Source of the DNA: an uncultured Eubacteriales bacterium
Lineage (GTDB): Bacteria; Bacillota; Clostridia; Oscillospirales; CAG-272
DNA length: 7,504 nucleotides
Assembly (NCBI GenBank): GCA_934462825.1
Contig: CAKSIP010000051.1
Coordinates: forward strand, 1 to 7,504
Direction: 5' to 3'
The notes under the pieces were generated by a model. It was not told where the DNA came from. It saw only the letters and a list, made by a program, of their open reading frames with translations, and did not search any database. Below are positions 1 to 6,985 of the stretch, piece after piece. A program made the translations under genes and the position numbers. Positions within the stretch are counted from its first letter, which is position 1; each line of letters begins with the position of its first letter.

Positions 1-40
1 GGAAGAACGGCGCGAGGCACACATCCGAGAGGTAACAAGC

Positions 41-3000
41 ATGGATCTCCCGCTCGACTGGGACAATGCATTTGACCACGACGTGCGCACCACGGGAGTT
101 CACGCGGACAGCATTTCGGACGGGCTGATTTACAGCCTTTCCAATCTTGGAAAAGTGGATATAGAGTATATTTCTTCTATAACGGGCGAGAACTACAAGT
201 CTGTCATCAGCGTGCTCCGCGGCTCTGTTTACCAAAACCCCGAAACATGGAACGAATGCTTCTACAAGGGCTGGGAGACCTCCGAGGAATATCTGTCGGG
301 AAATCTGATGCGAAAATGGAAGGCTGCCAAAGAAGCCAACGAAAAATACAATGGCTACTTTTCGGAAAACATAAAAGCGATAGAGAGGGTGCTCCCGCCC
401 CCCGTGGCAACTAAGGACATTTATGTTACACTCGGCTCTCCGTGGATTCCGGCCGATGTCATTGATGATTTCATAGTATATCTTTTCGGGGAGTGGAGAG
501 GCGGAGAGACGAACAAGTCTCACGAGAAGAAATATCTCACAAAGCATGATACCCTGACCGGCAGTTGGGAAATCCCCCAAAAATGGCGCTACGAGGACTC
601 TGTCAAGACCACACAAACCTACGGCACAAGCAGAATCAATGCACTTTACATTCTCGAAAAAACGCTGAACATGAAATCGGTGGTCGTTACGGATGAAGTC
701 ACCTGCACTTCCAATGCCTCCGGCAAGAAACGCGTCGTAAATCAGCCGGAAACCATCCTTGCAATCGAAAAGCAGAAAGAATTGGTTCGGGCGTTTCGAA
801 AATGGGTCTGGCAGGATGAAAACCGAAAAGAACGCCTTGAGATCATCTATGAAAACAACTTCAGCTGTGTACGAAGAAGAATATTCGACGGTTCCTTTCT
901 GAACTTCCCGCAAATGTCCCCGACAGTGAAGCTGTACCCGTACCAAAAAAACGCCGTGGCACGGATTCTGTTTACGCCAAACACCCTGTTGGCACACGAC
1001 GTCGGTGCCGGAAAAACCTACGTCATGATTGCGGCGGGAATGGAAATGCGGCGCATGGGCCTGTCGCACAAGAATATGTACGTTGTACCGAACAACATCG
1101 TGGGACAATGGGAAAATACTTTCCGCACATTGTACCCGCAGGCAAAACTATTTTGCATTGATCCCCGAAAGTTTTTGCCGGCTCGGCGGAAAAGCATACT
1201 TACATATATTCGTGACGGAGATTTCGACGGGATTATCGTTGCGTACAGCTGCTTCGAACAAATACCTCTGTCAAAAGAATTTTACCGAGAACAATTGCTC
1301 CTCGAGCAAGATCGGATTGCAAAAATCGCAGGCAAAAAAACAAAAATCCCTTCTCGCTTAAAGAAGAAGCAAGAAGCTATATCGAAAGCGTTGGCTGAGA
1401 CGGCTGTTTCCACGGGGGACCCGTACAATGGGGTTTGCTTTGACGAACTCGGCATCACCAAACTTTTCGTTGACGAGGCGCACAATTACAAAAATGTCCC
1501 GATAGAAACAAAGGCGGACAGAGTGCTCGGGATTTCCGCTGTCGGCTCCCAAAAATGTCAGGACATGATGAATAAAGTACAGGCGGTGCAGAAGAAAAAC
1601 AATGGTGGCGGTGTGATTTTTGCAACAGGAACCCCTATTACAAATTCCATCACCGACGCATTTATCATGCAAAAATATCTGCAAAGCGGCGAGCTTGCCA
1701 TGCTGGATCTGCAAAGCTTTGACAGCTGGATCGGCATGTTCGCTGAGAAAAACACGGAATTTGAAATAGACGTGGACACAGGCAATTATCGTCTTGCCAC
1801 CAGGTTTTCCAGATTTCACAATCTCCCGGAGCTGACGTCACTCCTCTCCTCCATCGCAGATTTTCATCGGGTAGAGAAGACCCCCGACATCCCGAGGTCG
1901 AATGGATATACCGATGCCCTGATATCCAAAACCGATGAATTAACCTGTTACCTAAACAAAATATCCGAAAGAGCCGAGGGGGTCCGAAGCGGATGCGTTA
2001 GCCGAAAGGAAGACAACATGCTGAAAATCACGACTGACGGCAGAAAGGCGGCACTGGATCTGAGATTGGTCGATCCGCTCTCCGCCGCTGCCTATCAATC
2101 CAAGGTGGCACGGTGTGCGGAGAATGTTGCGGATATTTATTTCGAAACGTCGTCATCCAAGGCAACGCAACTCATTTTTTGTGATACTTCCACACCAAAA
2201 AAAGGATTTAATATTTACGGGGAAATAAAGAATTTGCTTTTGCGCCGGGGCGTTCCGTCCGACCAAATCGCATTTATTCATGATGCCGAAACGGAAAAAG
2301 AGCGAAATATTCTCTTTTCAAAAGTCAGAAAAGGAGACGTGCGAGTGCTGCTGGGTTCGACTTTCAAACTCGGACTCGGCGTAAATATTCAGGAGCGTTT
2401 AATTGCACTGCATCACGTTGACGTTCCGTGGCGTCCCGCTGATATGACGCAGCGCGAAGGGCGCATTTTACGTCAAGGCAACAAGAACAAAAAAATCCGA
2501 ATTTTTCGATACATTACAGAAGGCAGCTTTGATGCATACTCATGGCAGCTGTTGGAAACCAAGCAAAAGTTCATTGCCGACCTACTTTCCGGCTCAATCG
2601 TCGAACGCAGTGGAGCGGATATTGACGACACGGTTCTTAATTATGCGGAAGTCAAGGCGCTTGCGATAGGAAATCCTCTTATAAAAGAACGTGTTGAAAC
2701 AGCGAATGAACTCTCCCGCTATATGACCTTGCAGCGAAAACTGGTGGAATCGCGTCTTCAAATGGAACAGGAACTTATGGGGCTCCCCGCCCGCATATTA
2801 AATCAAGAAGAGCGCATCAAAGCCTGTGAATCAGACATCAGCTTCATTTACGACTCGGAAAGTAAAAAGCCTCTCGTTATCGATAATACGGCAAAGAAAG
2901 CAGAGGCAGAAAAGCGGGCGCAATTGCGGGAACATATTCACTGTGCTATTATGGCAAACATACTGGAAACGAAAGAAAGAACCCTTATGACTTACCGCGG

Positions 3001-3304
3001 CTTCGAGCTTGTTTTGCCCTCCAATATGACGCTTGAAAAACCGTATATCTGGCTGAAACGAAAGGGACGCTATTATATGGAACTTGGCGACACCAAAACG
3101 GGCAAACTGATCCGCATAGATCATTTTTTAGACAATCTAACGGAGCATGCGAAAAAACTTCAAGCGGGGCTTTCCGATCTTCTGGGTAAGAAACGACAAC
3201 TGGAAGAAGAACTGTCCAAAAAAGACAGCTATTCGTACAAGATTGATGAATGCCGCCAAAGGCTTGCATCCATCGATAAAAAACTGGGGGTAAACATAAA
3301 TTGA
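41..3304 (+). CDS. SNF2-type superfamily II DNA helicase of mobile-element type
   Basis: This is a 1087-aa ATP-dependent DNA translocase/helicase. The superfamily II motifs are in order: a Q-like LYPYQKNAVAR (about 298-308), Walker A HDVGAGKT (319-326), Ia VVPNNIVGQW (348-357), DEAH (478-481), motif III ATGTPITNS (528-536), a IV-like QLIFCDTSTP (710-719), V LGLGVNIQ (777-784) and VI QREGRILRQGN (804-814). The region before the motor, with YLSGN (85-89) and LGSPWIPADV (131-140), is typical of the large helicase or helicase-methylase proteins of Firmicutes mobile elements. The C-terminus (about 880-930 and 1030-1075) is charged and probably coiled-coil. The ATG at 41 has GAGAGG 8 nt upstream, and another frame ends in TAA at 33-35, which would fit a preceding operon gene. 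The frame is also open to the left edge, so a longer protein with an upstream methylase domain cannot be excluded. The DNA substrate is unknown. The family call is firm; the exact start is less so. Confidence 0.88.
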   Translation: MDLPLDWDNAFDHDVRTTGVHADSISDGLIYSLSNLGKVDIEYISSITGENYKSVISVLRGSVYQNPETWNECFYKGWETSEEYLSGNLMRKWKAAKEANEKYNGYFSENIKAIERVLPPPVATKDIYVTLGSPWIPADVIDDFIVYLFGEWRGGETNKSHEKKYLTKHDTLTGSWEIPQKWRYEDSVKTTQTYGTSRINALYILEKTLNMKSVVVTDEVTCTSNASGKKRVVNQPETILAIEKQKELVRAFRKWVWQDENRKERLEIIYENNFSCVRRRIFDGSFLNFPQMSPTVKLYPYQKNAVARILFTPNTLLAHDVGAGKTYVMIAAGMEMRRMGLSHKNMYVVPNNIVGQWENTFRTLYPQAKLFCIDPRKFLPARRKSILTYIRDGDFDGIIVAYSCFEQIPLSKEFYREQLLLEQDRIAKIAGKKTKIPSRLKKKQEAISKALAETAVSTGDPYNGVCFDELGITKLFVDEAHNYKNVPIETKADRVLGISAVGSQKCQDMMNKVQAVQKKNNGGGVIFATGTPITNSITDAFIMQKYLQSGELAMLDLQSFDSWIGMFAEKNTEFEIDVDTGNYRLATRFSRFHNLPELTSLLSSIADFHRVEKTPDIPRSNGYTDALISKTDELTCYLNKISERAEGVRSGCVSRKEDNMLKITTDGRKAALDLRLVDPLSAAAYQSKVARCAENVADIYFETSSSKATQLIFCDTSTPKKGFNIYGEIKNLLLRRGVPSDQIAFIHDAETEKERNILFSKVRKGDVRVLLGSTFKLGLGVNIQERLIALHHVDVPWRPADMTQREGRILRQGNKNKKIRIFRYITEGSFDAYSWQLLETKQKFIADLLSGSIVERSGADIDDTVLNYAEVKALAIGNPLIKERVETANELSRYMTLQRKLVESRLQMEQELMGLPARILNQEERIKACESDISFIYDSESKKPLVIDNTAKKAEAEKRAQLREHIHCAIMANILETKERTLMTYRGFELVLPSNMTLEKPYIWLKRKGRYYMELGDTKTGKLIRIDHFLDNLTEHAKKLQAGLSDLLGKKRQLEEELSKKDSYSYKIDECRQRLASIDKKLGVNIN

Positions 3305-4416
3305 ACGATATTGCGATAACAAACATTCCGAATATGAGTGTCGGGAAAATGACAGACGTGCTCTCGGATGCTTACTGTACACTGATTCAAAACAAGGACC
3401 CCCTCAAAATGATGCCGTCCGTTATGCTGTGGGGGCCGCCCGGCGTGGGCAAATCCCGGGCGGTTCGCCAAATAGCAAAAAATGTTGCAGAAAGAACGAA
3501 AAAAAGGGTTCAGGTAACGGATGTGCGGCTTCTTCTCTTCAATCCGATCGATTTGCGGGGGATTCCGACCGCCAATGCGGACAAAACGCTCGCCGTCTGG
3601 CTGAAACCTCAGATTTTTCAGATGGATGCAAGTGACGAGGTGATAAATATTCTTTTTCTGGATGAAATCACCGCCGCGCCGCAGTCGGTTCAAGCGGCAG
3701 CCTATCAGATCACGTTGGATCGGGTGATCGGCGAACACAGGCTTCCGGAAAATTGTATCGTCATAGCCGCAGGAAACCGCGTCACCGACAAATCCGTTGC
3801 TTTCAAGATGCCCAAGGCTCTGGCGAACCGACTGTTGCACATTGAAGTTTCTCAGAATTTTGCTTCCTGGAGGCAATGGGCGGTTCACAATGATATCCAC
3901 GAAAAAGTGCTTGGCTTTTTGTCCTTTCGGCAGAATTATCTGATGGAATTTGACGCAGGCACCGATGACGTGGCTTTTGCAACACCACGCTCATGGGAAA
4001 TGGTCAGCAACCTTCTGAACCGTATCAGCGACGACGTGGATAAAATGTATCCTCTCATCGCCGGCATTATCGGCACCGGGACGGCTCTTGAGTTCAGAAC
4101 GTGGTCCAATATTTTCCGGGATTTGCCGGATATCGAAGAAATCTTTGACGGAAAAACACCTGCCTTGCCGACGGGAACCGATGCCATGTATGCGCTGACA
4201 GCTTCCATGTCCTCCTACGCAAGAGCGCACAAAGACGATCTGAACCGCATTGCCAACTCTATCCGGTACGCGGACAGAATGCCGGCGGATTTCAGTACTG
4301 TCCTTATGAAGGACTATATGTACATTGACAAGAATTACAAAGAAAAACTGATGACGATTCCCGCATTTACCAAGTGGATCCGGACGAAAGGAGCGCTTAT
4401 GAATGGCTCTGTCTGA
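3301..4416 (+). CDS. MoxR-family AAA+ ATPase
   Basis: A 371-aa AAA+ ATPase of the MoxR/RavA type, a cytoplasmic chaperone-like remodelling motor that normally works with a VWA-domain partner. Visible motifs are Walker A GPPGVGKS (45-52), DLRGIP (84-89), Walker B ILFLDE (117-122), sensor 1 AAGN (156-159), the arginine-finger region ALANRLLHIEV (about 173-183) and sensor 2 TPRSWE with Arg230. All core catalytic residues are present, and the roughly 130 residues after sensor 2 form the helical C-terminal region. The chosen start is a TTG at 3301 that shares two bases with the helicase stop TGA (3302-3304), with GGGGG (3286-3290) 10 nt upstream. The alternative ATG at 3334 has no evident ribosome binding site. 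The stop-start overlap suggests translational coupling to the helicase, and the gene overlaps the following VWA gene by 14 bp. Family assignment is firm; its client is unknown. Confidence 0.92.
   Translation: MNDIAITNIPNMSVGKMTDVLSDAYCTLIQNKDPLKMMPSVMLWGPPGVGKSRAVRQIAKNVAERTKKRVQVTDVRLLLFNPIDLRGIPTANADKTLAVWLKPQIFQMDASDEVINILFLDEITAAPQSVQAAAYQITLDRVIGEHRLPENCIVIAAGNRVTDKSVAFKMPKALANRLLHIEVSQNFASWRQWAVHNDIHEKVLGFLSFRQNYLMEFDAGTDDVAFATPRSWEMVSNLLNRISDDVDKMYPLIAGIIGTGTALEFRTWSNIFRDLPDIEEIFDGKTPALPTGTDAMYALTASMSSYARAHKDDLNRIANSIRYADRMPADFSTVLMKDYMYIDKNYKEKLMTIPAFTKWIRTKGALMNGSV
4387..4393 (+). promoter_or_regulatory. Ribosome binding site of the VWA/metallopeptidase gene
   Basis: AAAGGAG lies inside the 3' end of the ATPase gene, 9 nt before the ATG at 4403. 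It fixes that start and shows that the 14-bp overlap between the two reading frames is genuine. Confidence 0.8.
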
Positions 4417-5650
4417 ACAAGAACTCCGTGAATACGCAAGACGCCTGCTTTTATCCCGTATGCGCATTTTAAGCAACCACGGCTTTTACGGGCTGCTTCT
4501 GATGCACACGAAACTCGCGGTCGATAAAAACGAGGAAACCGCCTGCACGGATAGTGTCAGAATCACGTTCGGAACGGATTTCCTGGACAGCTTGAAGGAT
4601 AACGAGTTGGACTTTGTGATGATGCACGAAATCCTGCACATTATTCTACAGCATTGCGAACGCGGCGATGCAAAAGATTCGGAGACATACAGCCTTGCGG
4701 CAGACATTGTCGTCAATTCCAATATCCTGTTCGAAAAAGGAATGGATCTCGAAAGTATTGCGGTTGAACCATACGGAGTGTCCATGCACACAGCTCCGAA
4801 TGGGAGAGAAGGATACGAATATACTGCCGAAGAAGTTTATGAAATGCTTCTCAACCACTCGGACGGGAACAGCCAAACTGACAAAGCCTCAAAAGGAACG
4901 CGCAACCAAAAAACTTTTCACGGAAACGAAAGTTGGGATGACCATTCCCGATGGGGGCAATATGAAGAGGATGACGTTCTCCATGATCTGTGGATAAGAA
5001 GATTTGAGGACGCGGCAAGGGCAATCGAAATCAGAGATCCGTCAAACAAGCAAGGATTGCTTCCTCCCTTTGCACAGCGGGTCCTTGAAAAGATGAAACC
5101 GCCTCAACTGAATTGGCGGATGCTTTTGAATGAATTTGTTCAGGAGGACTTTACGGACTATTCTTTTGCTCCTCCGGACAGAAGGTTTGATGAAAGCCCG
5201 TTTTTTCTGCCCGATTTCAATGATAAAGGGGATACAGTCAAAGATATTCTGTTCATGATCGACACCTCCGGTTCCGTATCCGACGCCATGATGACTACCG
5301 CCTATTCGGAGATTCAAGGTGCAATCCATCAGTTCGGCGGGAAACTCCAAGGATGGATGGGGTTCTTTGATACTGCAATTGTCGAGCCAAAACCGTTTTC
5401 CGACGAAGATGAATTTCGCAACATTCGACCGGCGGGCGGAGGCGGCACGAATTTCGGAATCCTGTTTGAATACGTCCGAAAACACATGAGGGAGCAGCTT
5501 CCCTCCTGCATGGTTATCCTGACGGACGGTTATGCCCCATTCCCGGCAGAAGGGGTGGCGGAAGGAATTCCTGTGCTATGGCTGCTGAATAACGATAAGG
5601 TTACCCCGCCATGGGGAAAAACCGTAAGAATTACGCCGGAGAATTATTAA
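4403..5650 (+). CDS. DUF2201-type VWA protein with metallopeptidase-like N-terminus
   Basis: A 415-aa two-domain protein, the expected partner of the preceding MoxR ATPase. The N-terminal part carries HEILHIILQH (75-84), an HExxHxxxxH zinc-protease-like signature, followed by AADIVVN (99-105), as in the putative metallopeptidase domain of the DUF2201 family. A polar, low-complexity linker (about 152-190) leads to a conserved WRMLLNEFV segment (238-246) and PDRR (258-261). The C-terminal VWA domain (about 280-415) has a complete metal-ion-dependent adhesion site: DTSGS (287-291), the GGGGTN threonine (Thr349) and LTDGY with Asp375. The length fits a full-size family member. No signal peptide or membrane segment is visible, so it is probably cytoplasmic. 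It overlaps the ATPase gene by 14 bp. MoxR-VWA pairs remodel or insert metals into client proteins; which client applies here is unknown. Proteolytic activity is inferred from the motif only. Confidence 0.9.
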   Translation: MALSEQELREYARRLLLSRMRILSNHGFYGLLLMHTKLAVDKNEETACTDSVRITFGTDFLDSLKDNELDFVMMHEILHIILQHCERGDAKDSETYSLAADIVVNSNILFEKGMDLESIAVEPYGVSMHTAPNGREGYEYTAEEVYEMLLNHSDGNSQTDKASKGTRNQKTFHGNESWDDHSRWGQYEEDDVLHDLWIRRFEDAARAIEIRDPSNKQGLLPPFAQRVLEKMKPPQLNWRMLLNEFVQEDFTDYSFAPPDRRFDESPFFLPDFNDKGDTVKDILFMIDTSGSVSDAMMTTAYSEIQGAIHQFGGKLQGWMGFFDTAIVEPKPFSDEDEFRNIRPAGGGGTNFGILFEYVRKHMREQLPSCMVILTDGYAPFPAEGVAEGIPVLWLLNNDKVTPPWGKTVRITPENY

Positions 5651-5669
5651 AATATCCCCCAATTTGTGC

Positions 5670-5676
5670 AAAGGAG
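5670..5676 (+). promoter_or_regulatory. Ribosome binding site fixing the SLOG gene start
   Basis: AAAGGAG sits 9 nt before the ATG at 5686. An in-frame ATG at 5611 would overlap the upstream VWA gene and add 25 residues with no family resemblance, so 5686 is preferred. Confidence 0.85.
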
Positions 5677-5685
5677 TATTCTATT

Positions 5686-6156
5686 ATGAAAATCATTTTT
5701 ATCGGAGGATCCAAAACCATTAAAGCGCTGCCGCATGGCGCGATGGCGTTCCTTGATGCCAAACTTTCAGAGGGGAATGTCCGGTTTATCGTCGGCGACA
5801 GCTTTGGTGTGGATCGTGCGGCGCAGATTTTTCTTGCGTCCAAAGGGGCAGATATAAAAGTGTATGCCTCGGAAGGGAGAGTGCGGAACAATCCGTGTGG
5901 CCTCCCGGTTGTTGCCGTTCCGGCAGAGGGTTTTCGGGGGCGCGACTTTTACCGACAAAAAGACATTGCCATGGCGTGTGAGGCAACGGAAGGACTCATG
6001 ATCTGGGACGGCAAAAGCAAAGGTACCTATCTGGATACCCACCACCTGCTCTCGCTCGGAAAGCCCGTTACCCTGTTTTTGCGGGGGCGGGAGGAGGCAA
6101 TACAGCTTCAAACTTCAGAACAATATAAGAAATTCATCACAACACGCATTTTATAA
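5686..6156 (+). CDS. SLOG/YpsA-like Rossmann-fold nucleotide-binding protein
   Basis: A 156-aa protein resembling small YpsA/DUF2493-like members of the SLOG superfamily (LOG/DprA-type Rossmann fold). It begins with a hydrophobic beta strand and a glycine loop, KIIFIGGSKTI (2-12). It continues with the phosphate-binding-like IVGDSFGVDRAAQ (35-47), then GRDFYRQKD (85-93), IWDGKSKGT (106-114) and GKPVTLF (125-131). These fit a fold that binds nucleotides or nucleotide derivatives; SLOG relatives are proposed sensors or processors of nucleotide signals in conflict systems. The start at 5686 follows a strong AAAGGAG and lies 35 bp after the VWA gene stop, so it is probably the last gene of the same operon, which ends at the terminator just downstream. 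Ligand and enzymatic activity cannot be read from the sequence. The fold call is fairly secure; the biological role is not. Confidence 0.8.
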   Translation: MKIIFIGGSKTIKALPHGAMAFLDAKLSEGNVRFIVGDSFGVDRAAQIFLASKGADIKVYASEGRVRNNPCGLPVVAVPAEGFRGRDFYRQKDIAMACEATEGLMIWDGKSKGTYLDTHHLLSLGKPVTLFLRGREEAIQLQTSEQYKKFITTRIL

Positions 6157-6160
6157 CGAT

Positions 6161-6214
6161 ACCCCTGCCAATAACGACCGCATATACGGCCGCTATCGGC
6201 AGGGGTGTTTTTTT
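6161..6214 (+). terminator. Intrinsic terminator of the helicase-MoxR-VWA-SLOG operon
   Basis: ACCCCTGCC (6161-6169) pairs perfectly with GGCAGGGGT (6198-6206). A run of seven T follows at 6208-6214, then one G and more T. It begins 5 nt after the SLOG stop codon. Partial pairing inside the 28-nt loop (ATAACG against CGCTAT) could lengthen the stem. On the minus strand the hairpin is followed only by a weak T-containing stretch, so termination of the convergent gene here is possible but less certain. Confidence 0.9.
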
Positions 6215-6230
6215 GTTTTTAGTCCGATCG

Positions 6231-6806
6231 TCAGCGATACGGCGACATCGGGTTGATCTTACACTGGGGAAGGAGCCAATCCAAGGTTTTATCAAAGCAA
6301 TCGCAACAGAGATGCAACTGAATCCGCTCCATGTCGTGCCTGGAGCCGTAACCGATATGATAATCAAAGCCGAAATCCTCCTGATTGTCCCAAAGATCAA
6401 ATGCCTTGCCGCAGACATTGCATCGTTTCAGCGGATAGTCCATCTGATAGGCATAATGTGACGAACCGTCCGCCACTTCACGAACAAGTATGCCACCTCC
6501 GACGAAACCAAACTCTTCTCCGATCAGCTTCTCAATTTCAAATGTTCGCAAAACCGGGTGAAGGTAAAGCGTCATGACTTCGCGTTTCACCTCCACACGC
6601 CCGCGGGGATAATAGTTGTAGGGATGCCCGCCCGTGATGCTTTTCGGTAGCTTTTCCCACTCGATTCTATGGTTAAAATTGTTTCCCGATTTTGAGGAAT
6701 ACTCCGCCGCCTCGGTCGCGGTGCCGTATGCATTGCACGCTACTTTCTTCGTAATCAGCGTATGCTCGTTCGGGTTGTACCAAAAAATCCCCTTGTAAAT
6801 TGACAT
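6231..6806 (-). CDS. Hypothetical mobile-element protein with CxxC...CxxC zinc-binding C-terminus
   Basis: A 191-aa protein of unknown function, probably cytoplasmic, with no signal peptide or membrane segment. The N-terminal half opens with MSIYKGIFWYNP and contains EYSSKSGNNFNHRIEW (35-50) and YNYYPRGRVEV (63-73), rich in aromatic residues and asparagine. The C-terminal half has a probable zinc site formed by C129-x2-C132 and C167-x2-C170, flanking FDLWDNQEDF (136-145) and IGYGSRHD (151-158); extra cysteines are C168 and C182. I recognise this layout from uncharacterised proteins of clostridial mobile elements, but cannot name a function. The start at 6806 is chosen because GGAGG (6817-6821) lies 10 nt upstream. 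An upstream extension to 6950 would run through palindromic non-coding DNA. The gene converges on the SLOG gene and appears to be an independent transcription unit. Confidence 0.8.
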   Translation of the reverse strand: MSIYKGIFWYNPNEHTLITKKVACNAYGTATEAAEYSSKSGNNFNHRIEWEKLPKSITGGHPYNYYPRGRVEVKREVMTLYLHPVLRTFEIEKLIGEEFGFVGGGILVREVADGSSHYAYQMDYPLKRCNVCGKAFDLWDNQEDFGFDYHIGYGSRHDMERIQLHLCCDCFDKTLDWLLPQCKINPMSPYR

Positions 6807-6816
6807 AATTCGATTG

Positions 6817-6821
6817 CCTCC
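6817..6821 (-). promoter_or_regulatory. Ribosome binding site of the zinc-knuckle gene
   Basis: On the minus strand GGAGG lies 10 nt before the ATG whose first base is 6806. It decides this start over in-frame codons further upstream. Confidence 0.75.
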
Positions 6822-6844
6822 GCTCACTGCTCTTTTTTGACTAT

Positions 6845-6853
6845 ATTGTATCA
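6845..6853 (-). promoter_or_regulatory. Candidate extended -10 promoter for the zinc-knuckle gene
   Basis: Read on the minus strand, TGATACAAT combines a TACAAT -10 hexamer (5 of 6 to consensus) with a TG extended -10 element, 38 nt upstream of the start codon. No good -35 is visible at 16-18 bp, as expected for extended -10 promoters. This is a pattern-based call only. Confidence 0.5.
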
Positions 6854-6888
6854 AATAGGGCGGGGCAGAAACGGAACATCGCCTTTTC

Positions 6889-6913
6889 GCGCCCAACCAA
6901 CCGGTTGGGGCGC
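6889..6913. repeat. Imperfect inverted repeat with central 12-nt palindrome
   Basis: GCGCCCAACC (6889-6898) can pair with GGTTGGGGCGC (6903-6913) with one bulged G and a 4-nt loop. Alternatively, CCAACCGGTTGG (6897-6908) is a perfect palindrome. It lies about 40 bp upstream of the candidate -10 of the zinc-knuckle gene, outside the predicted transcript. It could be a regulator binding site or a structural element; no factor can be named. Confidence 0.5.
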
Positions 6914-6925
6914 CTCTATACAATA

Positions 6926-6977
6926 AAGAAGGTCGTGTTAAAAAGCTCAAAATGAACTTTTTAACACGACCTTTCTC
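6926..6977 (-). terminator. Strong hairpin, probable terminator of the BspA-like gene (bidirectional)
   Basis: GGTCGTGTTAAAAAG (6931-6945) is perfectly complementary to CTTTTTAACACGACC (6957-6971), with an 11-nt loop and two further A-T pairs outside the stem. On the minus strand the stem is followed by TTCTTTATTG, and on the plus strand by TTTCTCT. It lies about 75 bp after the stop of the leucine-rich repeat gene, so its likeliest role is to end that transcript and insulate the zinc-knuckle gene. A small mobile repeat is an alternative. Confidence 0.65.
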
Positions 6978-6985
6978 TGTGACTT

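Noticed and set aside
1358..1819. 153-aa open frame on the minus strand
   Set aside because: Antisense to helicase motifs II and III; the composition looks random and no ribosome binding site supports it.
3229..3900. 223-aa open frame on the minus strand
   Set aside because: It lies antisense across the helicase 3' end and the ATPase Walker motifs, has no recognisable domain, and is best explained as a shadow of those genes.
3991..4476. 161-aa open frame on the minus strand
   Set aside because: Antisense to the ATPase C-terminus and the VWA gene start; histidine- and arginine-rich composition typical of a reverse-strand shadow.
5611..5685. Possible 25-residue N-terminal extension of the SLOG protein
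   Set aside because: It overlaps the VWA gene, has no family resemblance, and a strong AAAGGAG precedes the ATG at 5686.
6213..6461. 82-aa plus-strand open frame
   Set aside because: It starts in the terminator T-tract region and runs antisense to the zinc-knuckle gene; no ribosome binding site.
6837..6859. TTGACTATATTGTAT as a plus-strand promoter
   Set aside because: The -35-like and -10-like hexamers are far too close, and no plus-strand gene follows.
6807..6950. Possible 48-residue N-terminal extension of the zinc-knuckle protein
   Set aside because: It would translate through hairpin and palindrome DNA and the candidate promoter, whereas GGAGG precedes the ATG at 6806.
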